From the NCBI GenBank assembly GCA_947285985.1, contig CAMYPB010000046.1, forward strand, positions 1 through 6,463: 6,463 nt of DNA. The letters run 5' to 3'. Every line of letters starts with the position of its first letter. Within the stretch, counting starts at the first letter, position 1. Below the pieces are notes generated by a model. It had not been told where the DNA came from. It saw only the letters and a program-made list of their open reading frames with translations, and did not search any database. Position numbers and translations under genes: made by a program. Below are positions 1 to 5,473 of this stretch, piece by piece. This stretch comes from an uncultured Holosporaceae bacterium (GTDB lineage: Bacteria > Pseudomonadota > Alphaproteobacteria > RUG11792).

Positions 1-36
1 TTGCAGTCCTCTGCATAACCATTCTGCCACTCGGCC
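1..36 (-). tRNA. tRNA-Cys (GCA), 3' part cut off by window edge
   Basis: Read on the minus strand, position 36 starts an acceptor strand GGCCGAG, followed by TG, a D arm with the GGTTA loop signature, and an anticodon loop beginning CTGCAA. The anticodon GCA lies at positions 4-2, so this is the cysteine tRNA. Only the 5' half is present; the T arm and 3' end lie beyond position 1. It has its own promoter 30-60 bases upstream. Confidence 0.93.
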
Positions 37-72
37 ATCTTCATCATACTCAATCGAATATGAGATAATCAT

Positions 73-101
73 ATCATAATTTCGATGCGAGATCAAGTCA
101 A
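73..101 (-). promoter_or_regulatory. Promoter of tRNA-Cys
   Basis: On the minus strand, TTGACT (101-96) and TATGAT (78-73) are separated by exactly 17 bases. Transcription would start near position 66, giving a leader of about 30 bases before tRNA-Cys. The match to the sigma70 consensus is five of six bases in each box. It shows that tRNA-Cys need not depend on read-through from tRNA-Thr, which ends 151 bases upstream. Confidence 0.72.
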
Positions 102-187
102 TTTATTATTCAAAATGAATATAACAAAAAATTATAATAAAAACACTATTGACAAATAAAAAATAATGTGATATCATAAAAGAAATA

Positions 188-263
<76 letters not shown>

Positions 264-272
264 AAAATTCTA

Positions 273-350
273 TGGGGCGAGTGATCGGTTTCGAACCGAC
301 GACCTCAAGAGCCACAATCTTGCGCTCTAACCAGCTGAGCTACACCCGCC
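273..350 (-). tRNA. tRNA-His (GTG) with encoded G-1
   Basis: A complete minus-strand cloverleaf with acceptor GCGGGTG paired to CACTCGC (one G-T wobble), anticodon GTG at 315-313, T arm with GGTTCGAAACC, and encoded CCA (275-273). An extra G at position 350 precedes the acceptor stem and faces C73 at position 276. This is the standard bacterial G-1:C73 histidine identity element, supplied by the gene. One large alphaproteobacterial clade has lost it, so its presence is a useful lineage clue. It is the first tRNA of the His-Thr unit. Confidence 0.98.
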
Positions 351-362
351 ACATATAAGGAT

Positions 363-391
363 ATTATGTTTTATTTTTAGGATTTAGTCAA
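363..391 (-). promoter_or_regulatory. Promoter of the tRNA-His/tRNA-Thr unit
   Basis: On the minus strand, TTGACT (391-386) and CATAAT (368-363) are 17 bases apart. The predicted start near position 356 leaves a leader of about six bases before tRNA-His. Both boxes are five of six to consensus and the surroundings are AT-rich. This is one of the strongest promoters in the window. Confidence 0.75.
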
Positions 392-450
392 CATATTTTT
401 TGATTTTATGTCATAAAAATATTGTTTTTCTGGGAATAAAGTGATGGATT

Positions 451-483
451 TTGGATATGGTATCGTTTTTACAACATATCCAA
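451..483. repeat. 9-bp inverted repeat in divergent intergenic region
   Basis: TTGGATATG at 451-459 is perfectly complementary to CATATCCAA at 475-483, with a 15-base centre. Neither side is followed by a T tract, so it is not an intrinsic terminator. It sits between the tRNA-His promoter and the start of the Lys/Glu-rich gene and could be an operator or an RNA hairpin. Its role is unknown. Confidence 0.5.
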
Positions 484-517
484 GTTGATGTTGCGATTTT
501 CTGAATATTTTATGCTT

Positions 518-544
518 TTGTGAAGAATTAATGTGTAGTATCAT
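518..544 (+). promoter_or_regulatory. Possible promoter of the Lys/Glu-rich secreted protein gene
   Basis: TTGTGA (518-523) and TATCAT (539-544) are 15 bases apart, the same -35 sequence and spacing as the better candidate in front of slyB. It would give a leader of about 80 bases. An alternative -10 box, TATAGT at 581-586, has no convincing -35 partner. The call is tentative because the spacing is short. Confidence 0.35.
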
Positions 545-631
545 ATAAGAAGAAAAGTGTGGTGTCTCTTAGATATTTTTTATAGTTTATATTTTTGGGA
601 GACAGAATTTTTTATTTATAAGGAGAAAAAA

Positions 632-1165
632 ATGAACAAGTTTAGTTTATTCACTCTTATGTTGGCATCTGTGAGTTTTTCAGCTTTCTCAGGTGAGACA
701 TCAAACGAGAAGACAACGGAAGACAAGGCTCCTGTCATTGCAGACAATCAAACGACAGAAAAGAATTCTGATGTGAAACCTGCTGAAGAAAACAAAGTTT
801 CCGATGAGAAAGTCGTCGAAAACAAGACAACAACAGAAGAAAATAAAACTTCTGAAGAAAACAAAATTGAGCCTGCGAAGAACGATGTTGCACCTGCCAA
901 GAAAAAGCATGTTAGAAAAGCAAAGAAACATGTTAGAAAGCACAGCAGCAAGAAAAATCATGGAAATAAGTTCTCAGATGATTTGAACAATGTTGCTCCT
1001 TCCGCACAAACAGAAAATGTCGCTACAAAAGAAGACAACAAGGACAACAATGTCAAAACAGAAGAGAAGAAAGAAGAAGTGAAGACTGAAGAAGTCAAAG
1101 AAAACAAAGAAACAACAAAGGAAGTTGTTGCTTCTAAAGAAGAGAAAAAAGAAGAAACAAAATAA
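632..1165 (+). CDS. Secreted Lys/Glu-rich low-complexity protein, function unknown
   Basis: The product is 177 residues. The ATG at 632 is chosen because AAGGAG (620-625) lies six bases before it, and because it yields a clean signal peptide: MNK, a hydrophobic stretch to about residue 18, and probable cleavage after SAFS (about residue 20). An in-frame upstream ATG at 557 would add an implausible extension. The mature part is almost entirely Lys, Glu, Asn, Asp, Thr and Val, with no Cys, Trp or Tyr. It has three charge blocks: an acidic/mixed segment (21-89) with ENKT/EENK-like repeats, a strongly basic block (90-110) containing KKHVRK twice, and a Lys/Glu-rich tail (130-177). It is probably disordered in the periplasm or at the surface. 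Lys and Asn codons ending in G or C are common, suggesting good expression. It is monocistronic, with a terminator right after it. I recognise no family; a polyelectrolyte, nucleic-acid-binding or envelope-spacer role would be guesswork. Confidence 0.85.
   Translation: MNKFSLFTLMLASVSFSAFSGETSNEKTTEDKAPVIADNQTTEKNSDVKPAEENKVSDEKVVENKTTTEENKTSEENKIEPAKNDVAPAKKKHVRKAKKHVRKHSSKKNHGNKFSDDLNNVAPSAQTENVATKEDNKDNNVKTEEKKEEVKTEEVKENKETTKEVVASKEEKKEETK
902..943 (+). repeat. Two 21-bp tandem repeats coding KKHVRK(A/H)
   Basis: Positions 902-922 and 923-943 are adjacent 21-base units matching at 15 of 21 bases and encoding KKHVRKA and KKHVRKH. The core CATGTTAGA is identical in both. They form the basic centre of the Lys/Glu-rich protein, and the copy may have arisen by local duplication. 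Confidence 0.7.
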
Positions 1166-1191
1166 TATTTGTTTGATATATTTCTTTTTGG

Positions 1192-1227
1192 ATACACCAT
1201 TATATATTTTTAATGGTGTATTTTTTT
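1192..1227 (+). terminator. Intrinsic terminator of the Lys/Glu-rich gene
   Basis: ATACACCATTA (1192-1202) pairs perfectly with TAATGGTGTAT (1211-1221) around an eight-base loop, and seven T residues follow (1221-1227). It lies 26 bases after the stop codon. The other strand has no T tract after the stem, so it works only for plus-strand transcription and isolates this gene from hup. Confidence 0.9.
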
Positions 1228-1304
1228 GGTATATTTATGTTACATAAAATACACAAACAGTTCTCAACAATTGAATATATTAGATTTTTTCGTAGTGAAA
1301 TATA

Positions 1305-1331
1305 TTGACGATAGAGTCCTCTATATATAAC
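1305..1331 (+). promoter_or_regulatory. Probable hup promoter
   Basis: TTGACG (1305-1310) is followed after 15 bases by TATAAC (1326-1331), inside an AT-rich stretch with upstream T and A tracts. The start would be near 1338, giving a leader of about 33 bases. The spacing is shorter than the ideal 17. The spacer and the flanks carry the dyads described in the next entry. Confidence 0.5.
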
Positions 1332-1337
1332 CTATCG
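1309..1337. promoter_or_regulatory. Nested palindromes over the hup promoter, candidate operator
   Basis: ATAGAG-TC-CTCTAT (1311-1324) is a perfect palindrome with a two-base centre lying in the spacer between the -35 and -10 boxes. A second dyad, CGATAG (1309-1314) and CTATCG (1332-1337), encloses the -10 box. Such placement is typical of a repressor site or of a supercoiling-sensitive promoter. Which protein would bind is unknown; autoregulation by HU is only a possibility. Confidence 0.4.
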
Positions 1338-1370
1338 ATATGTTGATTTTTATTTAGGGATTTTATTGTT

Positions 1371-1658
1371 ATGAATAAGATGGAGTTAATTTCTGATATA
1401 TCTGAGATTTCGGGTTTGAAGAAGATTGATGCTGAAAAAGCGTTAGACGCGTTTATGAGCGTTGTTGAGAAGGAACTTGTGAAGGGAGAGGATATCAGAC
1501 TCGTTGGATTTGGAACGTTTTCTGTTGCAAAAAGATCACAAACTGAAGGCCGAAATCCAAAGACAGGAGAGTCTATAATAATTCCCGCAAAATTCGTTCC
1601 AAAATTTAAACCTGGGAAACAATTGAAAGATTCTATTGCAAATTCTTTGAAAAAATAA
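1371..1658 (+). CDS. hup: HU family DNA-binding protein
   Basis: HU is a small nucleoid-architectural protein that dimerises and bends DNA with two beta-ribbon arms. The product has 95 residues against about 90 for typical HU. Family landmarks are clear: a helical N-terminal dimerisation region (residues 1-40), the GFGTF signature at 46-50, the arm sequence GRNPKTGE at 60-67 with the intercalating proline at 63, and the C-terminal PKFKPGKQLKD segment (77-87). HU is favoured over IHF by the IPAKFVPKFKPGKQLKD ending. The start at 1371 has only a weak AGGGA (1356-1360); the ATG three codons later is possible, but MNKMEL matches the family N terminus. tRNA-Val begins 24 bases after the stop, an arrangement I recall from other alphaproteobacteria. 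There is no terminator between them. Confidence 0.96.
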   Translation: MNKMELISDISEISGLKKIDAEKALDAFMSVVEKELVKGEDIRLVGFGTFSVAKRSQTEGRNPKTGESIIIPAKFVPKFKPGKQLKDSIANSLKK

Positions 1659-1664
1659 TATAAT
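1636..1664 (+). promoter_or_regulatory. Promoter of tRNA-Val within the end of hup
   Basis: TTGCAA (1636-1641) and a perfect TATAAT (1659-1664) are 17 bases apart. The -35 box is inside hup codons and the -10 box starts immediately after the hup stop codon. Transcription would start near 1671, some 12 bases before the tRNA. A second overlapping pair, TTGAAA (1647-1652) and TATGAT (1671-1676) with 18 bases between, would start at the tRNA itself and is less likely. This promoter may also feed dsbD and lspA. Confidence 0.72.
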
Positions 1665-1682
1665 GTTAATTATGATAGTTTC

Positions 1683-1757
1683 GGGCGATTGGCTCAGGGG
1701 TAGAGCATCTCGTTTACACCGAGGGGGTCGGCGGTTCAAATCCGTCATCGCCCACCA
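1683..1757 (+). tRNA. tRNA-Val (TAC)
   Basis: A 75-base cloverleaf: acceptor GGGCGAT pairs with ATCGCCC, the D arm is GCTC..GAGC, the anticodon stem TCTCG/CGAGG encloses loop TTTACAC with anticodon TAC at 1715-1717, and the T arm contains GGTTCAAATCC. The discriminator is A and CCA is encoded (1755-1757). It lies 24 bases after hup and 80 bases before dsbD. No terminator follows, so the primary transcript probably continues into dsbD and is separated by tRNA processing. Confidence 0.98.
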
Positions 1758-1764
1758 TGTTATT

Positions 1765-1860
1765 TTGATTCTCGTCGCGTTGTTTTTGTGTTCTTGCGGA
1801 AGGGAATCTTATCCGGAGCGTCCTGTTGGTTTTTTAGATGAAGCTCAAGATATGCATTAG
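1765..1860 (+). CDS. Possible tiny lipoprotein ORF between tRNA-Val and dsbD
   Basis: An open frame runs from just after the tRNA CCA end to TAG at 1858-1860, overlapping the first 23 bases of dsbD. From a TTG at 1765 it would encode 31 residues: a short hydrophobic run, then LCSC, which fits a lipobox with Cys11 as the lipidated residue, then a polar tail starting CGRES and rich in Pro and Glu. Against it, there is no ATG after the tRNA, no Shine-Dalgarno sequence, and no positive charge before the hydrophobic run. In-frame ATGs at 1663 and 1672 would require translating through the tRNA. For it, dsbD has no ribosome site of its own, so coupling to an upstream ORF would make sense. The CG after the lipobox loosely recalls small LptM-type lipoproteins, but that is speculation. 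Confidence 0.25.
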   Translation: MILVALFLCSCGRESYPERPVGFLDEAQDMH

Positions 1861-3538
1861 GAAATTTTTTTATCTATTTATTTGTTTAATACTGTGTTCT
1901 ATATCCTATGCAGGGGTTTCATTTAGGGTTTCGAAAATTGACAACGACGTTTTTTATGTCGCGTTGGATTTTTCTTTGAAGGATGGCGAACATATGTCAT
2001 CTCCCGAGGGGAGGGGAGGGTCTGTATCTCCTAGATTAAAATTTGAAAATGCGAATATAAAGAGGGTTGTGTGGCCTTCTTCTAAAATTTTAGATAAATC
2101 TACAAATTATCAAGGATATGACAAATCTTTTTCCGTGTATTATGAAGTCTTTATAGACAATGTAAATATACCAATCAATTATAGTTTGTCTTATGTTTTA
2201 TGTGGAAATTCGTGTGTTCCCATGATCTTGGAAGGATCTCTAGATTTCAATAAAAATCCAACTTTGAAGAGTGATGAGATAGATGGGATTTTCCATAAAG
2301 ATGATATAAATTTGTTATATATTATTTTTATGACGTTCATAGGTGGGATAATTTTAAATCTCATGCCTTGTGTTTTTCCTGTATTATCCTTGAAGATATT
2401 TTCCCTAATAAATACGAAGGATAATCGTGAGTTACAACGTCATGCGTTATACTATACAGGTGGCGTGATTCTTTCATTTTTATTGATCGGAAATTCATTG
2501 ATATTATTTAGATATTTAGGGAATAATATCGGATGGGGTTTCTATATGCAGAATACGTATTTTGTTGTATTATTATTGCTCGTATTCTTGATTTCTGCAT
2601 TATATTTTTTTGAAGTATTTTCGTTTAGAGATGGAAGTATAACATCAAATAGTCGACGACGAGTATTTTTTTATAATGAAGATTTAAAATCTTTATATAA
2701 TGGAATTCTTGGGGCTTTTGCATCTGCAACGTGTGTTGGTCCATTTATTGGAATTGCGATTTCATCTGCCTTGATTTTCAATAGGCCTATTTTTTCAGAA
2801 ATTGTGTTTATTATTTTAGGGCTTGGTGTTGCATTTCCAATTTTTATTGTATCATTTTTCCCGGGATTTAGACGGTTTATGCCACGTCCTGGAGAATGGA
2901 TGAACATTATAAAAAAAATAATGGGATTCTTGATGTTGATCTCGTGTGTGTGGCCCATATATATTCTGTCAATGAAAAAAGATTTTTTCATTTCTTATTT
3001 GCTGATTGGATTGATTTTTATTTCAATGATATTTTATATAATAGAGATTATAAAAAATAATGTGAATTCTAAAATAATTCGAAGATTTAGTGTATATTTT
3101 TTGTATATATTTATAATATCGGTATGTTATTGTATAGCATTTTATATTGATGATCATAATATACACAATAATATAGAAGATAGAGGAGATAGAATTGAAT
3201 GGCATTCTTCTATATCATACGAAAAATTGATGGAACTTAAAGGTAAAGGGATTCCTATATTCTTGAATTTCACAGCATCGTGGTGTTTGACATGTCAGAT
3301 GAACGAGTCTGTCTTCAATAATAAACAAGTCATCGAGATTTTGAAGAAGAAAAATGTCTATTGTGTGAAACTCGATTGGACGAATCATAATGATGAGATG
3401 TCAAAGTTATTGGAGACACATGGGAGTGTTTCCGTTCCTTTCTATGTTTATTATCCTTCATCGAAGAATAAGGATTATATAGTCTTGGATTCTTTGTTGA
3501 CAGCTGATAAAATCATAAACACATTATCTAATAACTGA
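1838..3538 (+). CDS. dsbD: Thiol:disulfide interchange protein DsbD (protein-disulfide reductase)
   Basis: DsbD carries electrons from cytoplasmic thioredoxin across the inner membrane to periplasmic thiol proteins. The product has 566 residues, close to E. coli DsbD, with all three modules. A signal peptide is cleaved after SYA (about residue 25). The periplasmic alpha domain (26-150) has the pair C122/C126 in LCGNSCVP. A membrane domain of about eight helices (157-437) has C178 in LMPCVFP and C299 in TCVGPF. The C-terminal thioredoxin-like gamma domain (455-566) has WCLTC (C483/C486) and cis-Pro534 in VSVPF. All six redox cysteines are present. The CxxxC spacing in the alpha domain resembles the ScsB-like branch. 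The ATG at 1838 gives the signal peptide a proper basic start (K2, K4, R8, K9) but has no Shine-Dalgarno sequence within reach. lspA follows after eight bases, so the two form an operon. Confidence 0.95.
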   Translation: MKLKICIRKFFYLFICLILCSISYAGVSFRVSKIDNDVFYVALDFSLKDGEHMSSPEGRGGSVSPRLKFENANIKRVVWPSSKILDKSTNYQGYDKSFSVYYEVFIDNVNIPINYSLSYVLCGNSCVPMILEGSLDFNKNPTLKSDEIDGIFHKDDINLLYIIFMTFIGGIILNLMPCVFPVLSLKIFSLINTKDNRELQRHALYYTGGVILSFLLIGNSLILFRYLGNNIGWGFYMQNTYFVVLLLLVFLISALYFFEVFSFRDGSITSNSRRRVFFYNEDLKSLYNGILGAFASATCVGPFIGIAISSALIFNRPIFSEIVFIILGLGVAFPIFIVSFFPGFRRFMPRPGEWMNIIKKIMGFLMLISCVWPIYILSMKKDFFISYLLIGLIFISMIFYIIEIIKNNVNSKIIRRFSVYFLYIFIISVCYCIAFYIDDHNIHNNIEDRGDRIEWHSSISYEKLMELKGKGIPIFLNFTASWCLTCQMNESVFNNKQVIEILKKKNVYCVKLDWTNHNDEMSKLLETHGSVSVPFYVYYPSSKNKDYIVLDSLLTADKIINTLSNN

Positions 3539-3546
3539 GAATTTTT

Positions 3547-4041
3547 ATGAGACAAAAAATATATGAAAAAATAAATATACTTTGTGTATTGATATGTATT
3601 TTTGTTATTATATTTGATCAGGCGACAAAAATGAGTATAATGGCCTTTATTCCAGAAACTCATATTGTTCCAATATTTAAATATTTAAATATTGTCCTGA
3701 CCTTTAATTTTGGGACGAGTTTTGGATTGTTGTCTCCGAATTCTGAATTTGGATTTTATTTTATTATAATCCTATCTATTGGATGCATTATATTTTTAGG
3801 GTATATGTTTTTTTATTTGAGGAGTATATCTGAGAAGATATATTGTTCGATGATTATTGGAGGAGCGATAGGAAATCTAATAGATAGATTTATTCATGGG
3901 GCTGTCGTTGATTTTATTGATGTTTATTATCAGGATTGGCATTGGCCAGCCTTCAATATAGCAGATAGTTTTATTTCGTGTGGAACAATATTACTCATAG
4001 TATACAATTTATTTAGTAGTAATAAGAGGAGTTTAAACTAA
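3547..4041 (+). CDS. lspA: Lipoprotein signal peptidase (signal peptidase II)
   Basis: LspA is the inner-membrane aspartyl protease that removes signal peptides from diacylglyceryl-modified prolipoproteins. The product has 164 residues, a normal family length, with four predicted membrane helices (about 10-28, 69-90, 98-115, 140-157). Conserved motifs appear in order: DQATK with D24, FNFGTSFG (53-60), GGAIGNLIDR (105-114), HGAVVDFID (117-125) and FNIADSFI (136-143). D122 and D140 match the catalytic aspartates of the family. It starts eight bases after dsbD, with a weak GAGA (3537-3540) as ribosome site. The last codons form part of an intrinsic terminator, and the stop codon overlaps that of the convergent MFS gene. 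The substrates visible here are the two lipoproteins at the right end and possibly the tiny ORF before dsbD. Confidence 0.97.
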   Translation: MRQKIYEKINILCVLICIFVIIFDQATKMSIMAFIPETHIVPIFKYLNIVLTFNFGTSFGLLSPNSEFGFYFIIILSIGCIIFLGYMFFYLRSISEKIYCSMIIGGAIGNLIDRFIHGAVVDFIDVYYQDWHWPAFNIADSFISCGTILLIVYNLFSSNKRSLN

Positions 4042-4058
4042 TCTCCTCTTGCTTTTTT
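4024..4058 (+). terminator. Intrinsic terminator of dsbD-lspA, inside overlapping gene ends
   Basis: AAGAGGAG (4024-4031) pairs perfectly with CTCCTCTT (4043-4050) around an 11-base loop; GC and six T residues (4053-4058) follow. The left arm is lspA coding sequence, the loop holds both stop codons, and the right arm plus T tract are the last codons of the opposing MFS gene (its KKKARGD end). On the minus strand the stem is not followed by a T run, so termination of the MFS transcript here would be weaker. Confidence 0.82.
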
Positions 4059-5270
4059 CTTATCTTTTATTATGAGAGTTGAGATATAGATGCACGCTAT
4101 AGAAGTTGCGATAATTCCCTGGATAAATGGACCCGTTGATGATTGTAATCCAAATGATTGAACGATATTACACAGACTTCCCGCGATAGAATTACTCAAG
4201 AGTAGGCATAATCCATCAATCGCGTAATATATTGAGAAAGCCGTTCCAACGATCGATTTGTTGGTTGTTTGCGCGATGACGGACGATAAAATTCCGTGTG
4301 TCGCACCCATATGAATTCCAGCTCCTAAATATACAGCAATTATCATATAAATATTATTAGCAAATAATGAAATAATGTCAGTAATACAAAGTAATAATAT
4401 CCCATAGAATAATATTAATTTTTTATCTATTTTATCGGATAATTTCCCAACAGGTATGGAAACAAAGACGACACATATCTCATAGAGTCCCATAAACAAC
4501 GGAAAACTCGCGATAGAATCTGGGAGTATTTCTTTTGCTCTGAGTGTCAAGAATCCCTCGCTAAATCTCGCAAACATAAGGATCGCAATGATGATTATAT
4601 AATGCCAATACTCTTTGGAAAGGGATCCTATAGATTTTATGTCGTATTTTTTATGTTTTTTAATAGTATCCAATTGATTTTCATAATTAATTTTATGTGT
4701 TAATATATAAAATGCTATGAGTGTTGGGATTGTTGCGATTGCGAATATTAGTCTAAAATTTTTCCCAATTATAAAAATTATTGCAGATGTTATGATCGAT
4801 CCTGAGAGTGATCCGAAAACATTCATCATATATTTCAAGGAGTATGCGAATCCATATTTCGATGAGAGATCCGCGATCATCGCGTCTGATGGGGCAGTTC
4901 GGAGTCCCTTTGCGAAACGATCGAAAGCCTTCGCAATGAAAACGAAAACGACATTAAACGCACATGCGATCGAAAGTTTACTCAAGATCGTCATAATCGT
5001 TCCACACAATAACATAGGTTTTTTACGCTTGAAAATATCGATTATTATTCCCGCGAATAATTTTGCAAAGAAAGATATGAAAATGACACCCCCTTCAAGA
5101 AATCCGAATGATTTCATACTTCCTCCCAGAGAATCAACGATAAAAACAGGGAGGAGTGTGAAAACCATAGATGATGCAACACCCCAACAAAAAAACATCC
5201 AACAAATCCAAAATATATTGAGGTTATTTTTTTTGTCATTATTATTATTGAAAAGCTTTGAAAATATCAT
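4038..5270 (-). CDS. Major facilitator superfamily transporter, substrate unknown
   Basis: The product is a 410-residue inner-membrane protein with the length and even spread of hydrophobic segments expected of a 12-helix MFS carrier. Motif A between helices 2 and 3 reads G74-IIID78-IFKRKK, and a second copy in the C-terminal half reads GKLSDKIDKK (275-284). The segment DRFAKGLRTAPSDAMIAD (117-134) fits the conserved region DRxxKGxRxxPRDAxxAD of one MFS branch, with Ser in place of the usual Arg before Asp. A charged central loop lies at about 192-220. The start at 5270 is the only ATG before the first helix and has no Shine-Dalgarno sequence; the predicted leader is only about 14 bases. Its stop overlaps the lspA stop by two bases, tail to tail. 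Import of a host metabolite is plausible for an endosymbiont but not shown; drug or peptide export is equally open. Confidence 0.88.
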   Translation of the reverse strand: MIFSKLFNNNNDKKNNLNIFWICWMFFCWGVASSMVFTLLPVFIVDSLGGSMKSFGFLEGGVIFISFFAKLFAGIIIDIFKRKKPMLLCGTIMTILSKLSIACAFNVVFVFIAKAFDRFAKGLRTAPSDAMIADLSSKYGFAYSLKYMMNVFGSLSGSIITSAIIFIIGKNFRLIFAIATIPTLIAFYILTHKINYENQLDTIKKHKKYDIKSIGSLSKEYWHYIIIIAILMFARFSEGFLTLRAKEILPDSIASFPLFMGLYEICVVFVSIPVGKLSDKIDKKLILFYGILLLCITDIISLFANNIYMIIAVYLGAGIHMGATHGILSSVIAQTTNKSIVGTAFSIYYAIDGLCLLLSNSIAGSLCNIVQSFGLQSSTGPFIQGIIATSIACIYISTLIIKDKKKARGD

Positions 5271-5290
5271 AAATTTTTTGTTTTTGAAAC

Positions 5291-5318
5291 ACTATATACA
5301 ATCGACATCCTACATCAA
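5291..5318 (-). promoter_or_regulatory. Probable promoter of the MFS gene
   Basis: On the minus strand, TTGATG (5318-5313) and TATAGT (5296-5291) are 16 bases apart. The start would fall near 5284, leaving a leader of about 14 bases without a ribosome binding site, so translation may be nearly leaderless. The -10 box lies in a GATTGTATATA element that recurs in this intergenic region. Confidence 0.5.
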
Positions 5319-5372
5319 ATATCATACTTTGTGAAATGTTTTATGAAATATGAAATAAATTGATTGTATATA
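5293..5372. repeat. Inverted GATTGTATATA pair in the MFS/slyB intergenic region
   Basis: GATTGTATATA occurs on the minus strand at 5303-5293 and on the plus strand at 5362-5372, an 11-base inverted pair with 58 bases between. A third copy of its core, ATTGTATATA, lies on the plus strand at 5489-5498. Copies one and three overlap the -10 boxes of the MFS and slyB promoters. The middle copy is TATAAC-like but has no good -35 box. It may be a shared site or a lineage-specific extended -10 sequence. Confidence 0.45.
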
Positions 5373-5473
5373 ACCATACCTCAACATATTTGATAGTATC
5401 AAAACGAACATTTTTAATAAAACTTTGCATTTTTAATTTTTATGATTTTTTTGTGTACGAAATGTCAAATTTC

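Noticed and set aside
137..187. Possible terminator between tRNA-Thr and tRNA-Cys on the minus strand
   Set aside because: There is an AT-rich TGATATCA palindrome with T-rich sequence after it, but no stable G+C stem, so a terminator cannot be supported.
557..631. N-terminal extension of the Lys/Glu-rich protein from an ATG at 557
   Set aside because: It has no ribosome site, adds an aromatic-rich stretch, and buries the signal peptide; the ATG at 632 has AAGGAG at ideal spacing.
701..961. Minus-strand open frames of 60-90 codons across the Lys/Glu-rich gene
   Set aside because: They are Phe/Leu/Ser-rich complements of Lys/Glu codons, as expected for an antisense shadow of a purine-rich gene.
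1683..1757. tRNA-Val as an integration site for a mobile element
   Set aside because: No integrase gene or second copy of the tRNA 3' end is visible downstream, and the next genes are core housekeeping genes.
1663..1764. Open frame starting at ATG 1663 or 1672 and running through tRNA-Val
   Set aside because: Those codons are the tRNA gene itself, so the encoded peptide is a translation of tRNA sequence. Only the part after the CCA end was considered.
4717..5334. 205-codon plus-strand open frame
   Set aside because: It lies antisense to the MFS gene, whose protein shows membrane helices and family motifs; the plus-strand product shows no recognisable domain.
5409..5437. Direct repeat CATTTTTAAT at 5409-5418 and 5428-5437
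   Set aside because: It is short and T-rich in an AT-rich intergenic region, so it is likely chance.
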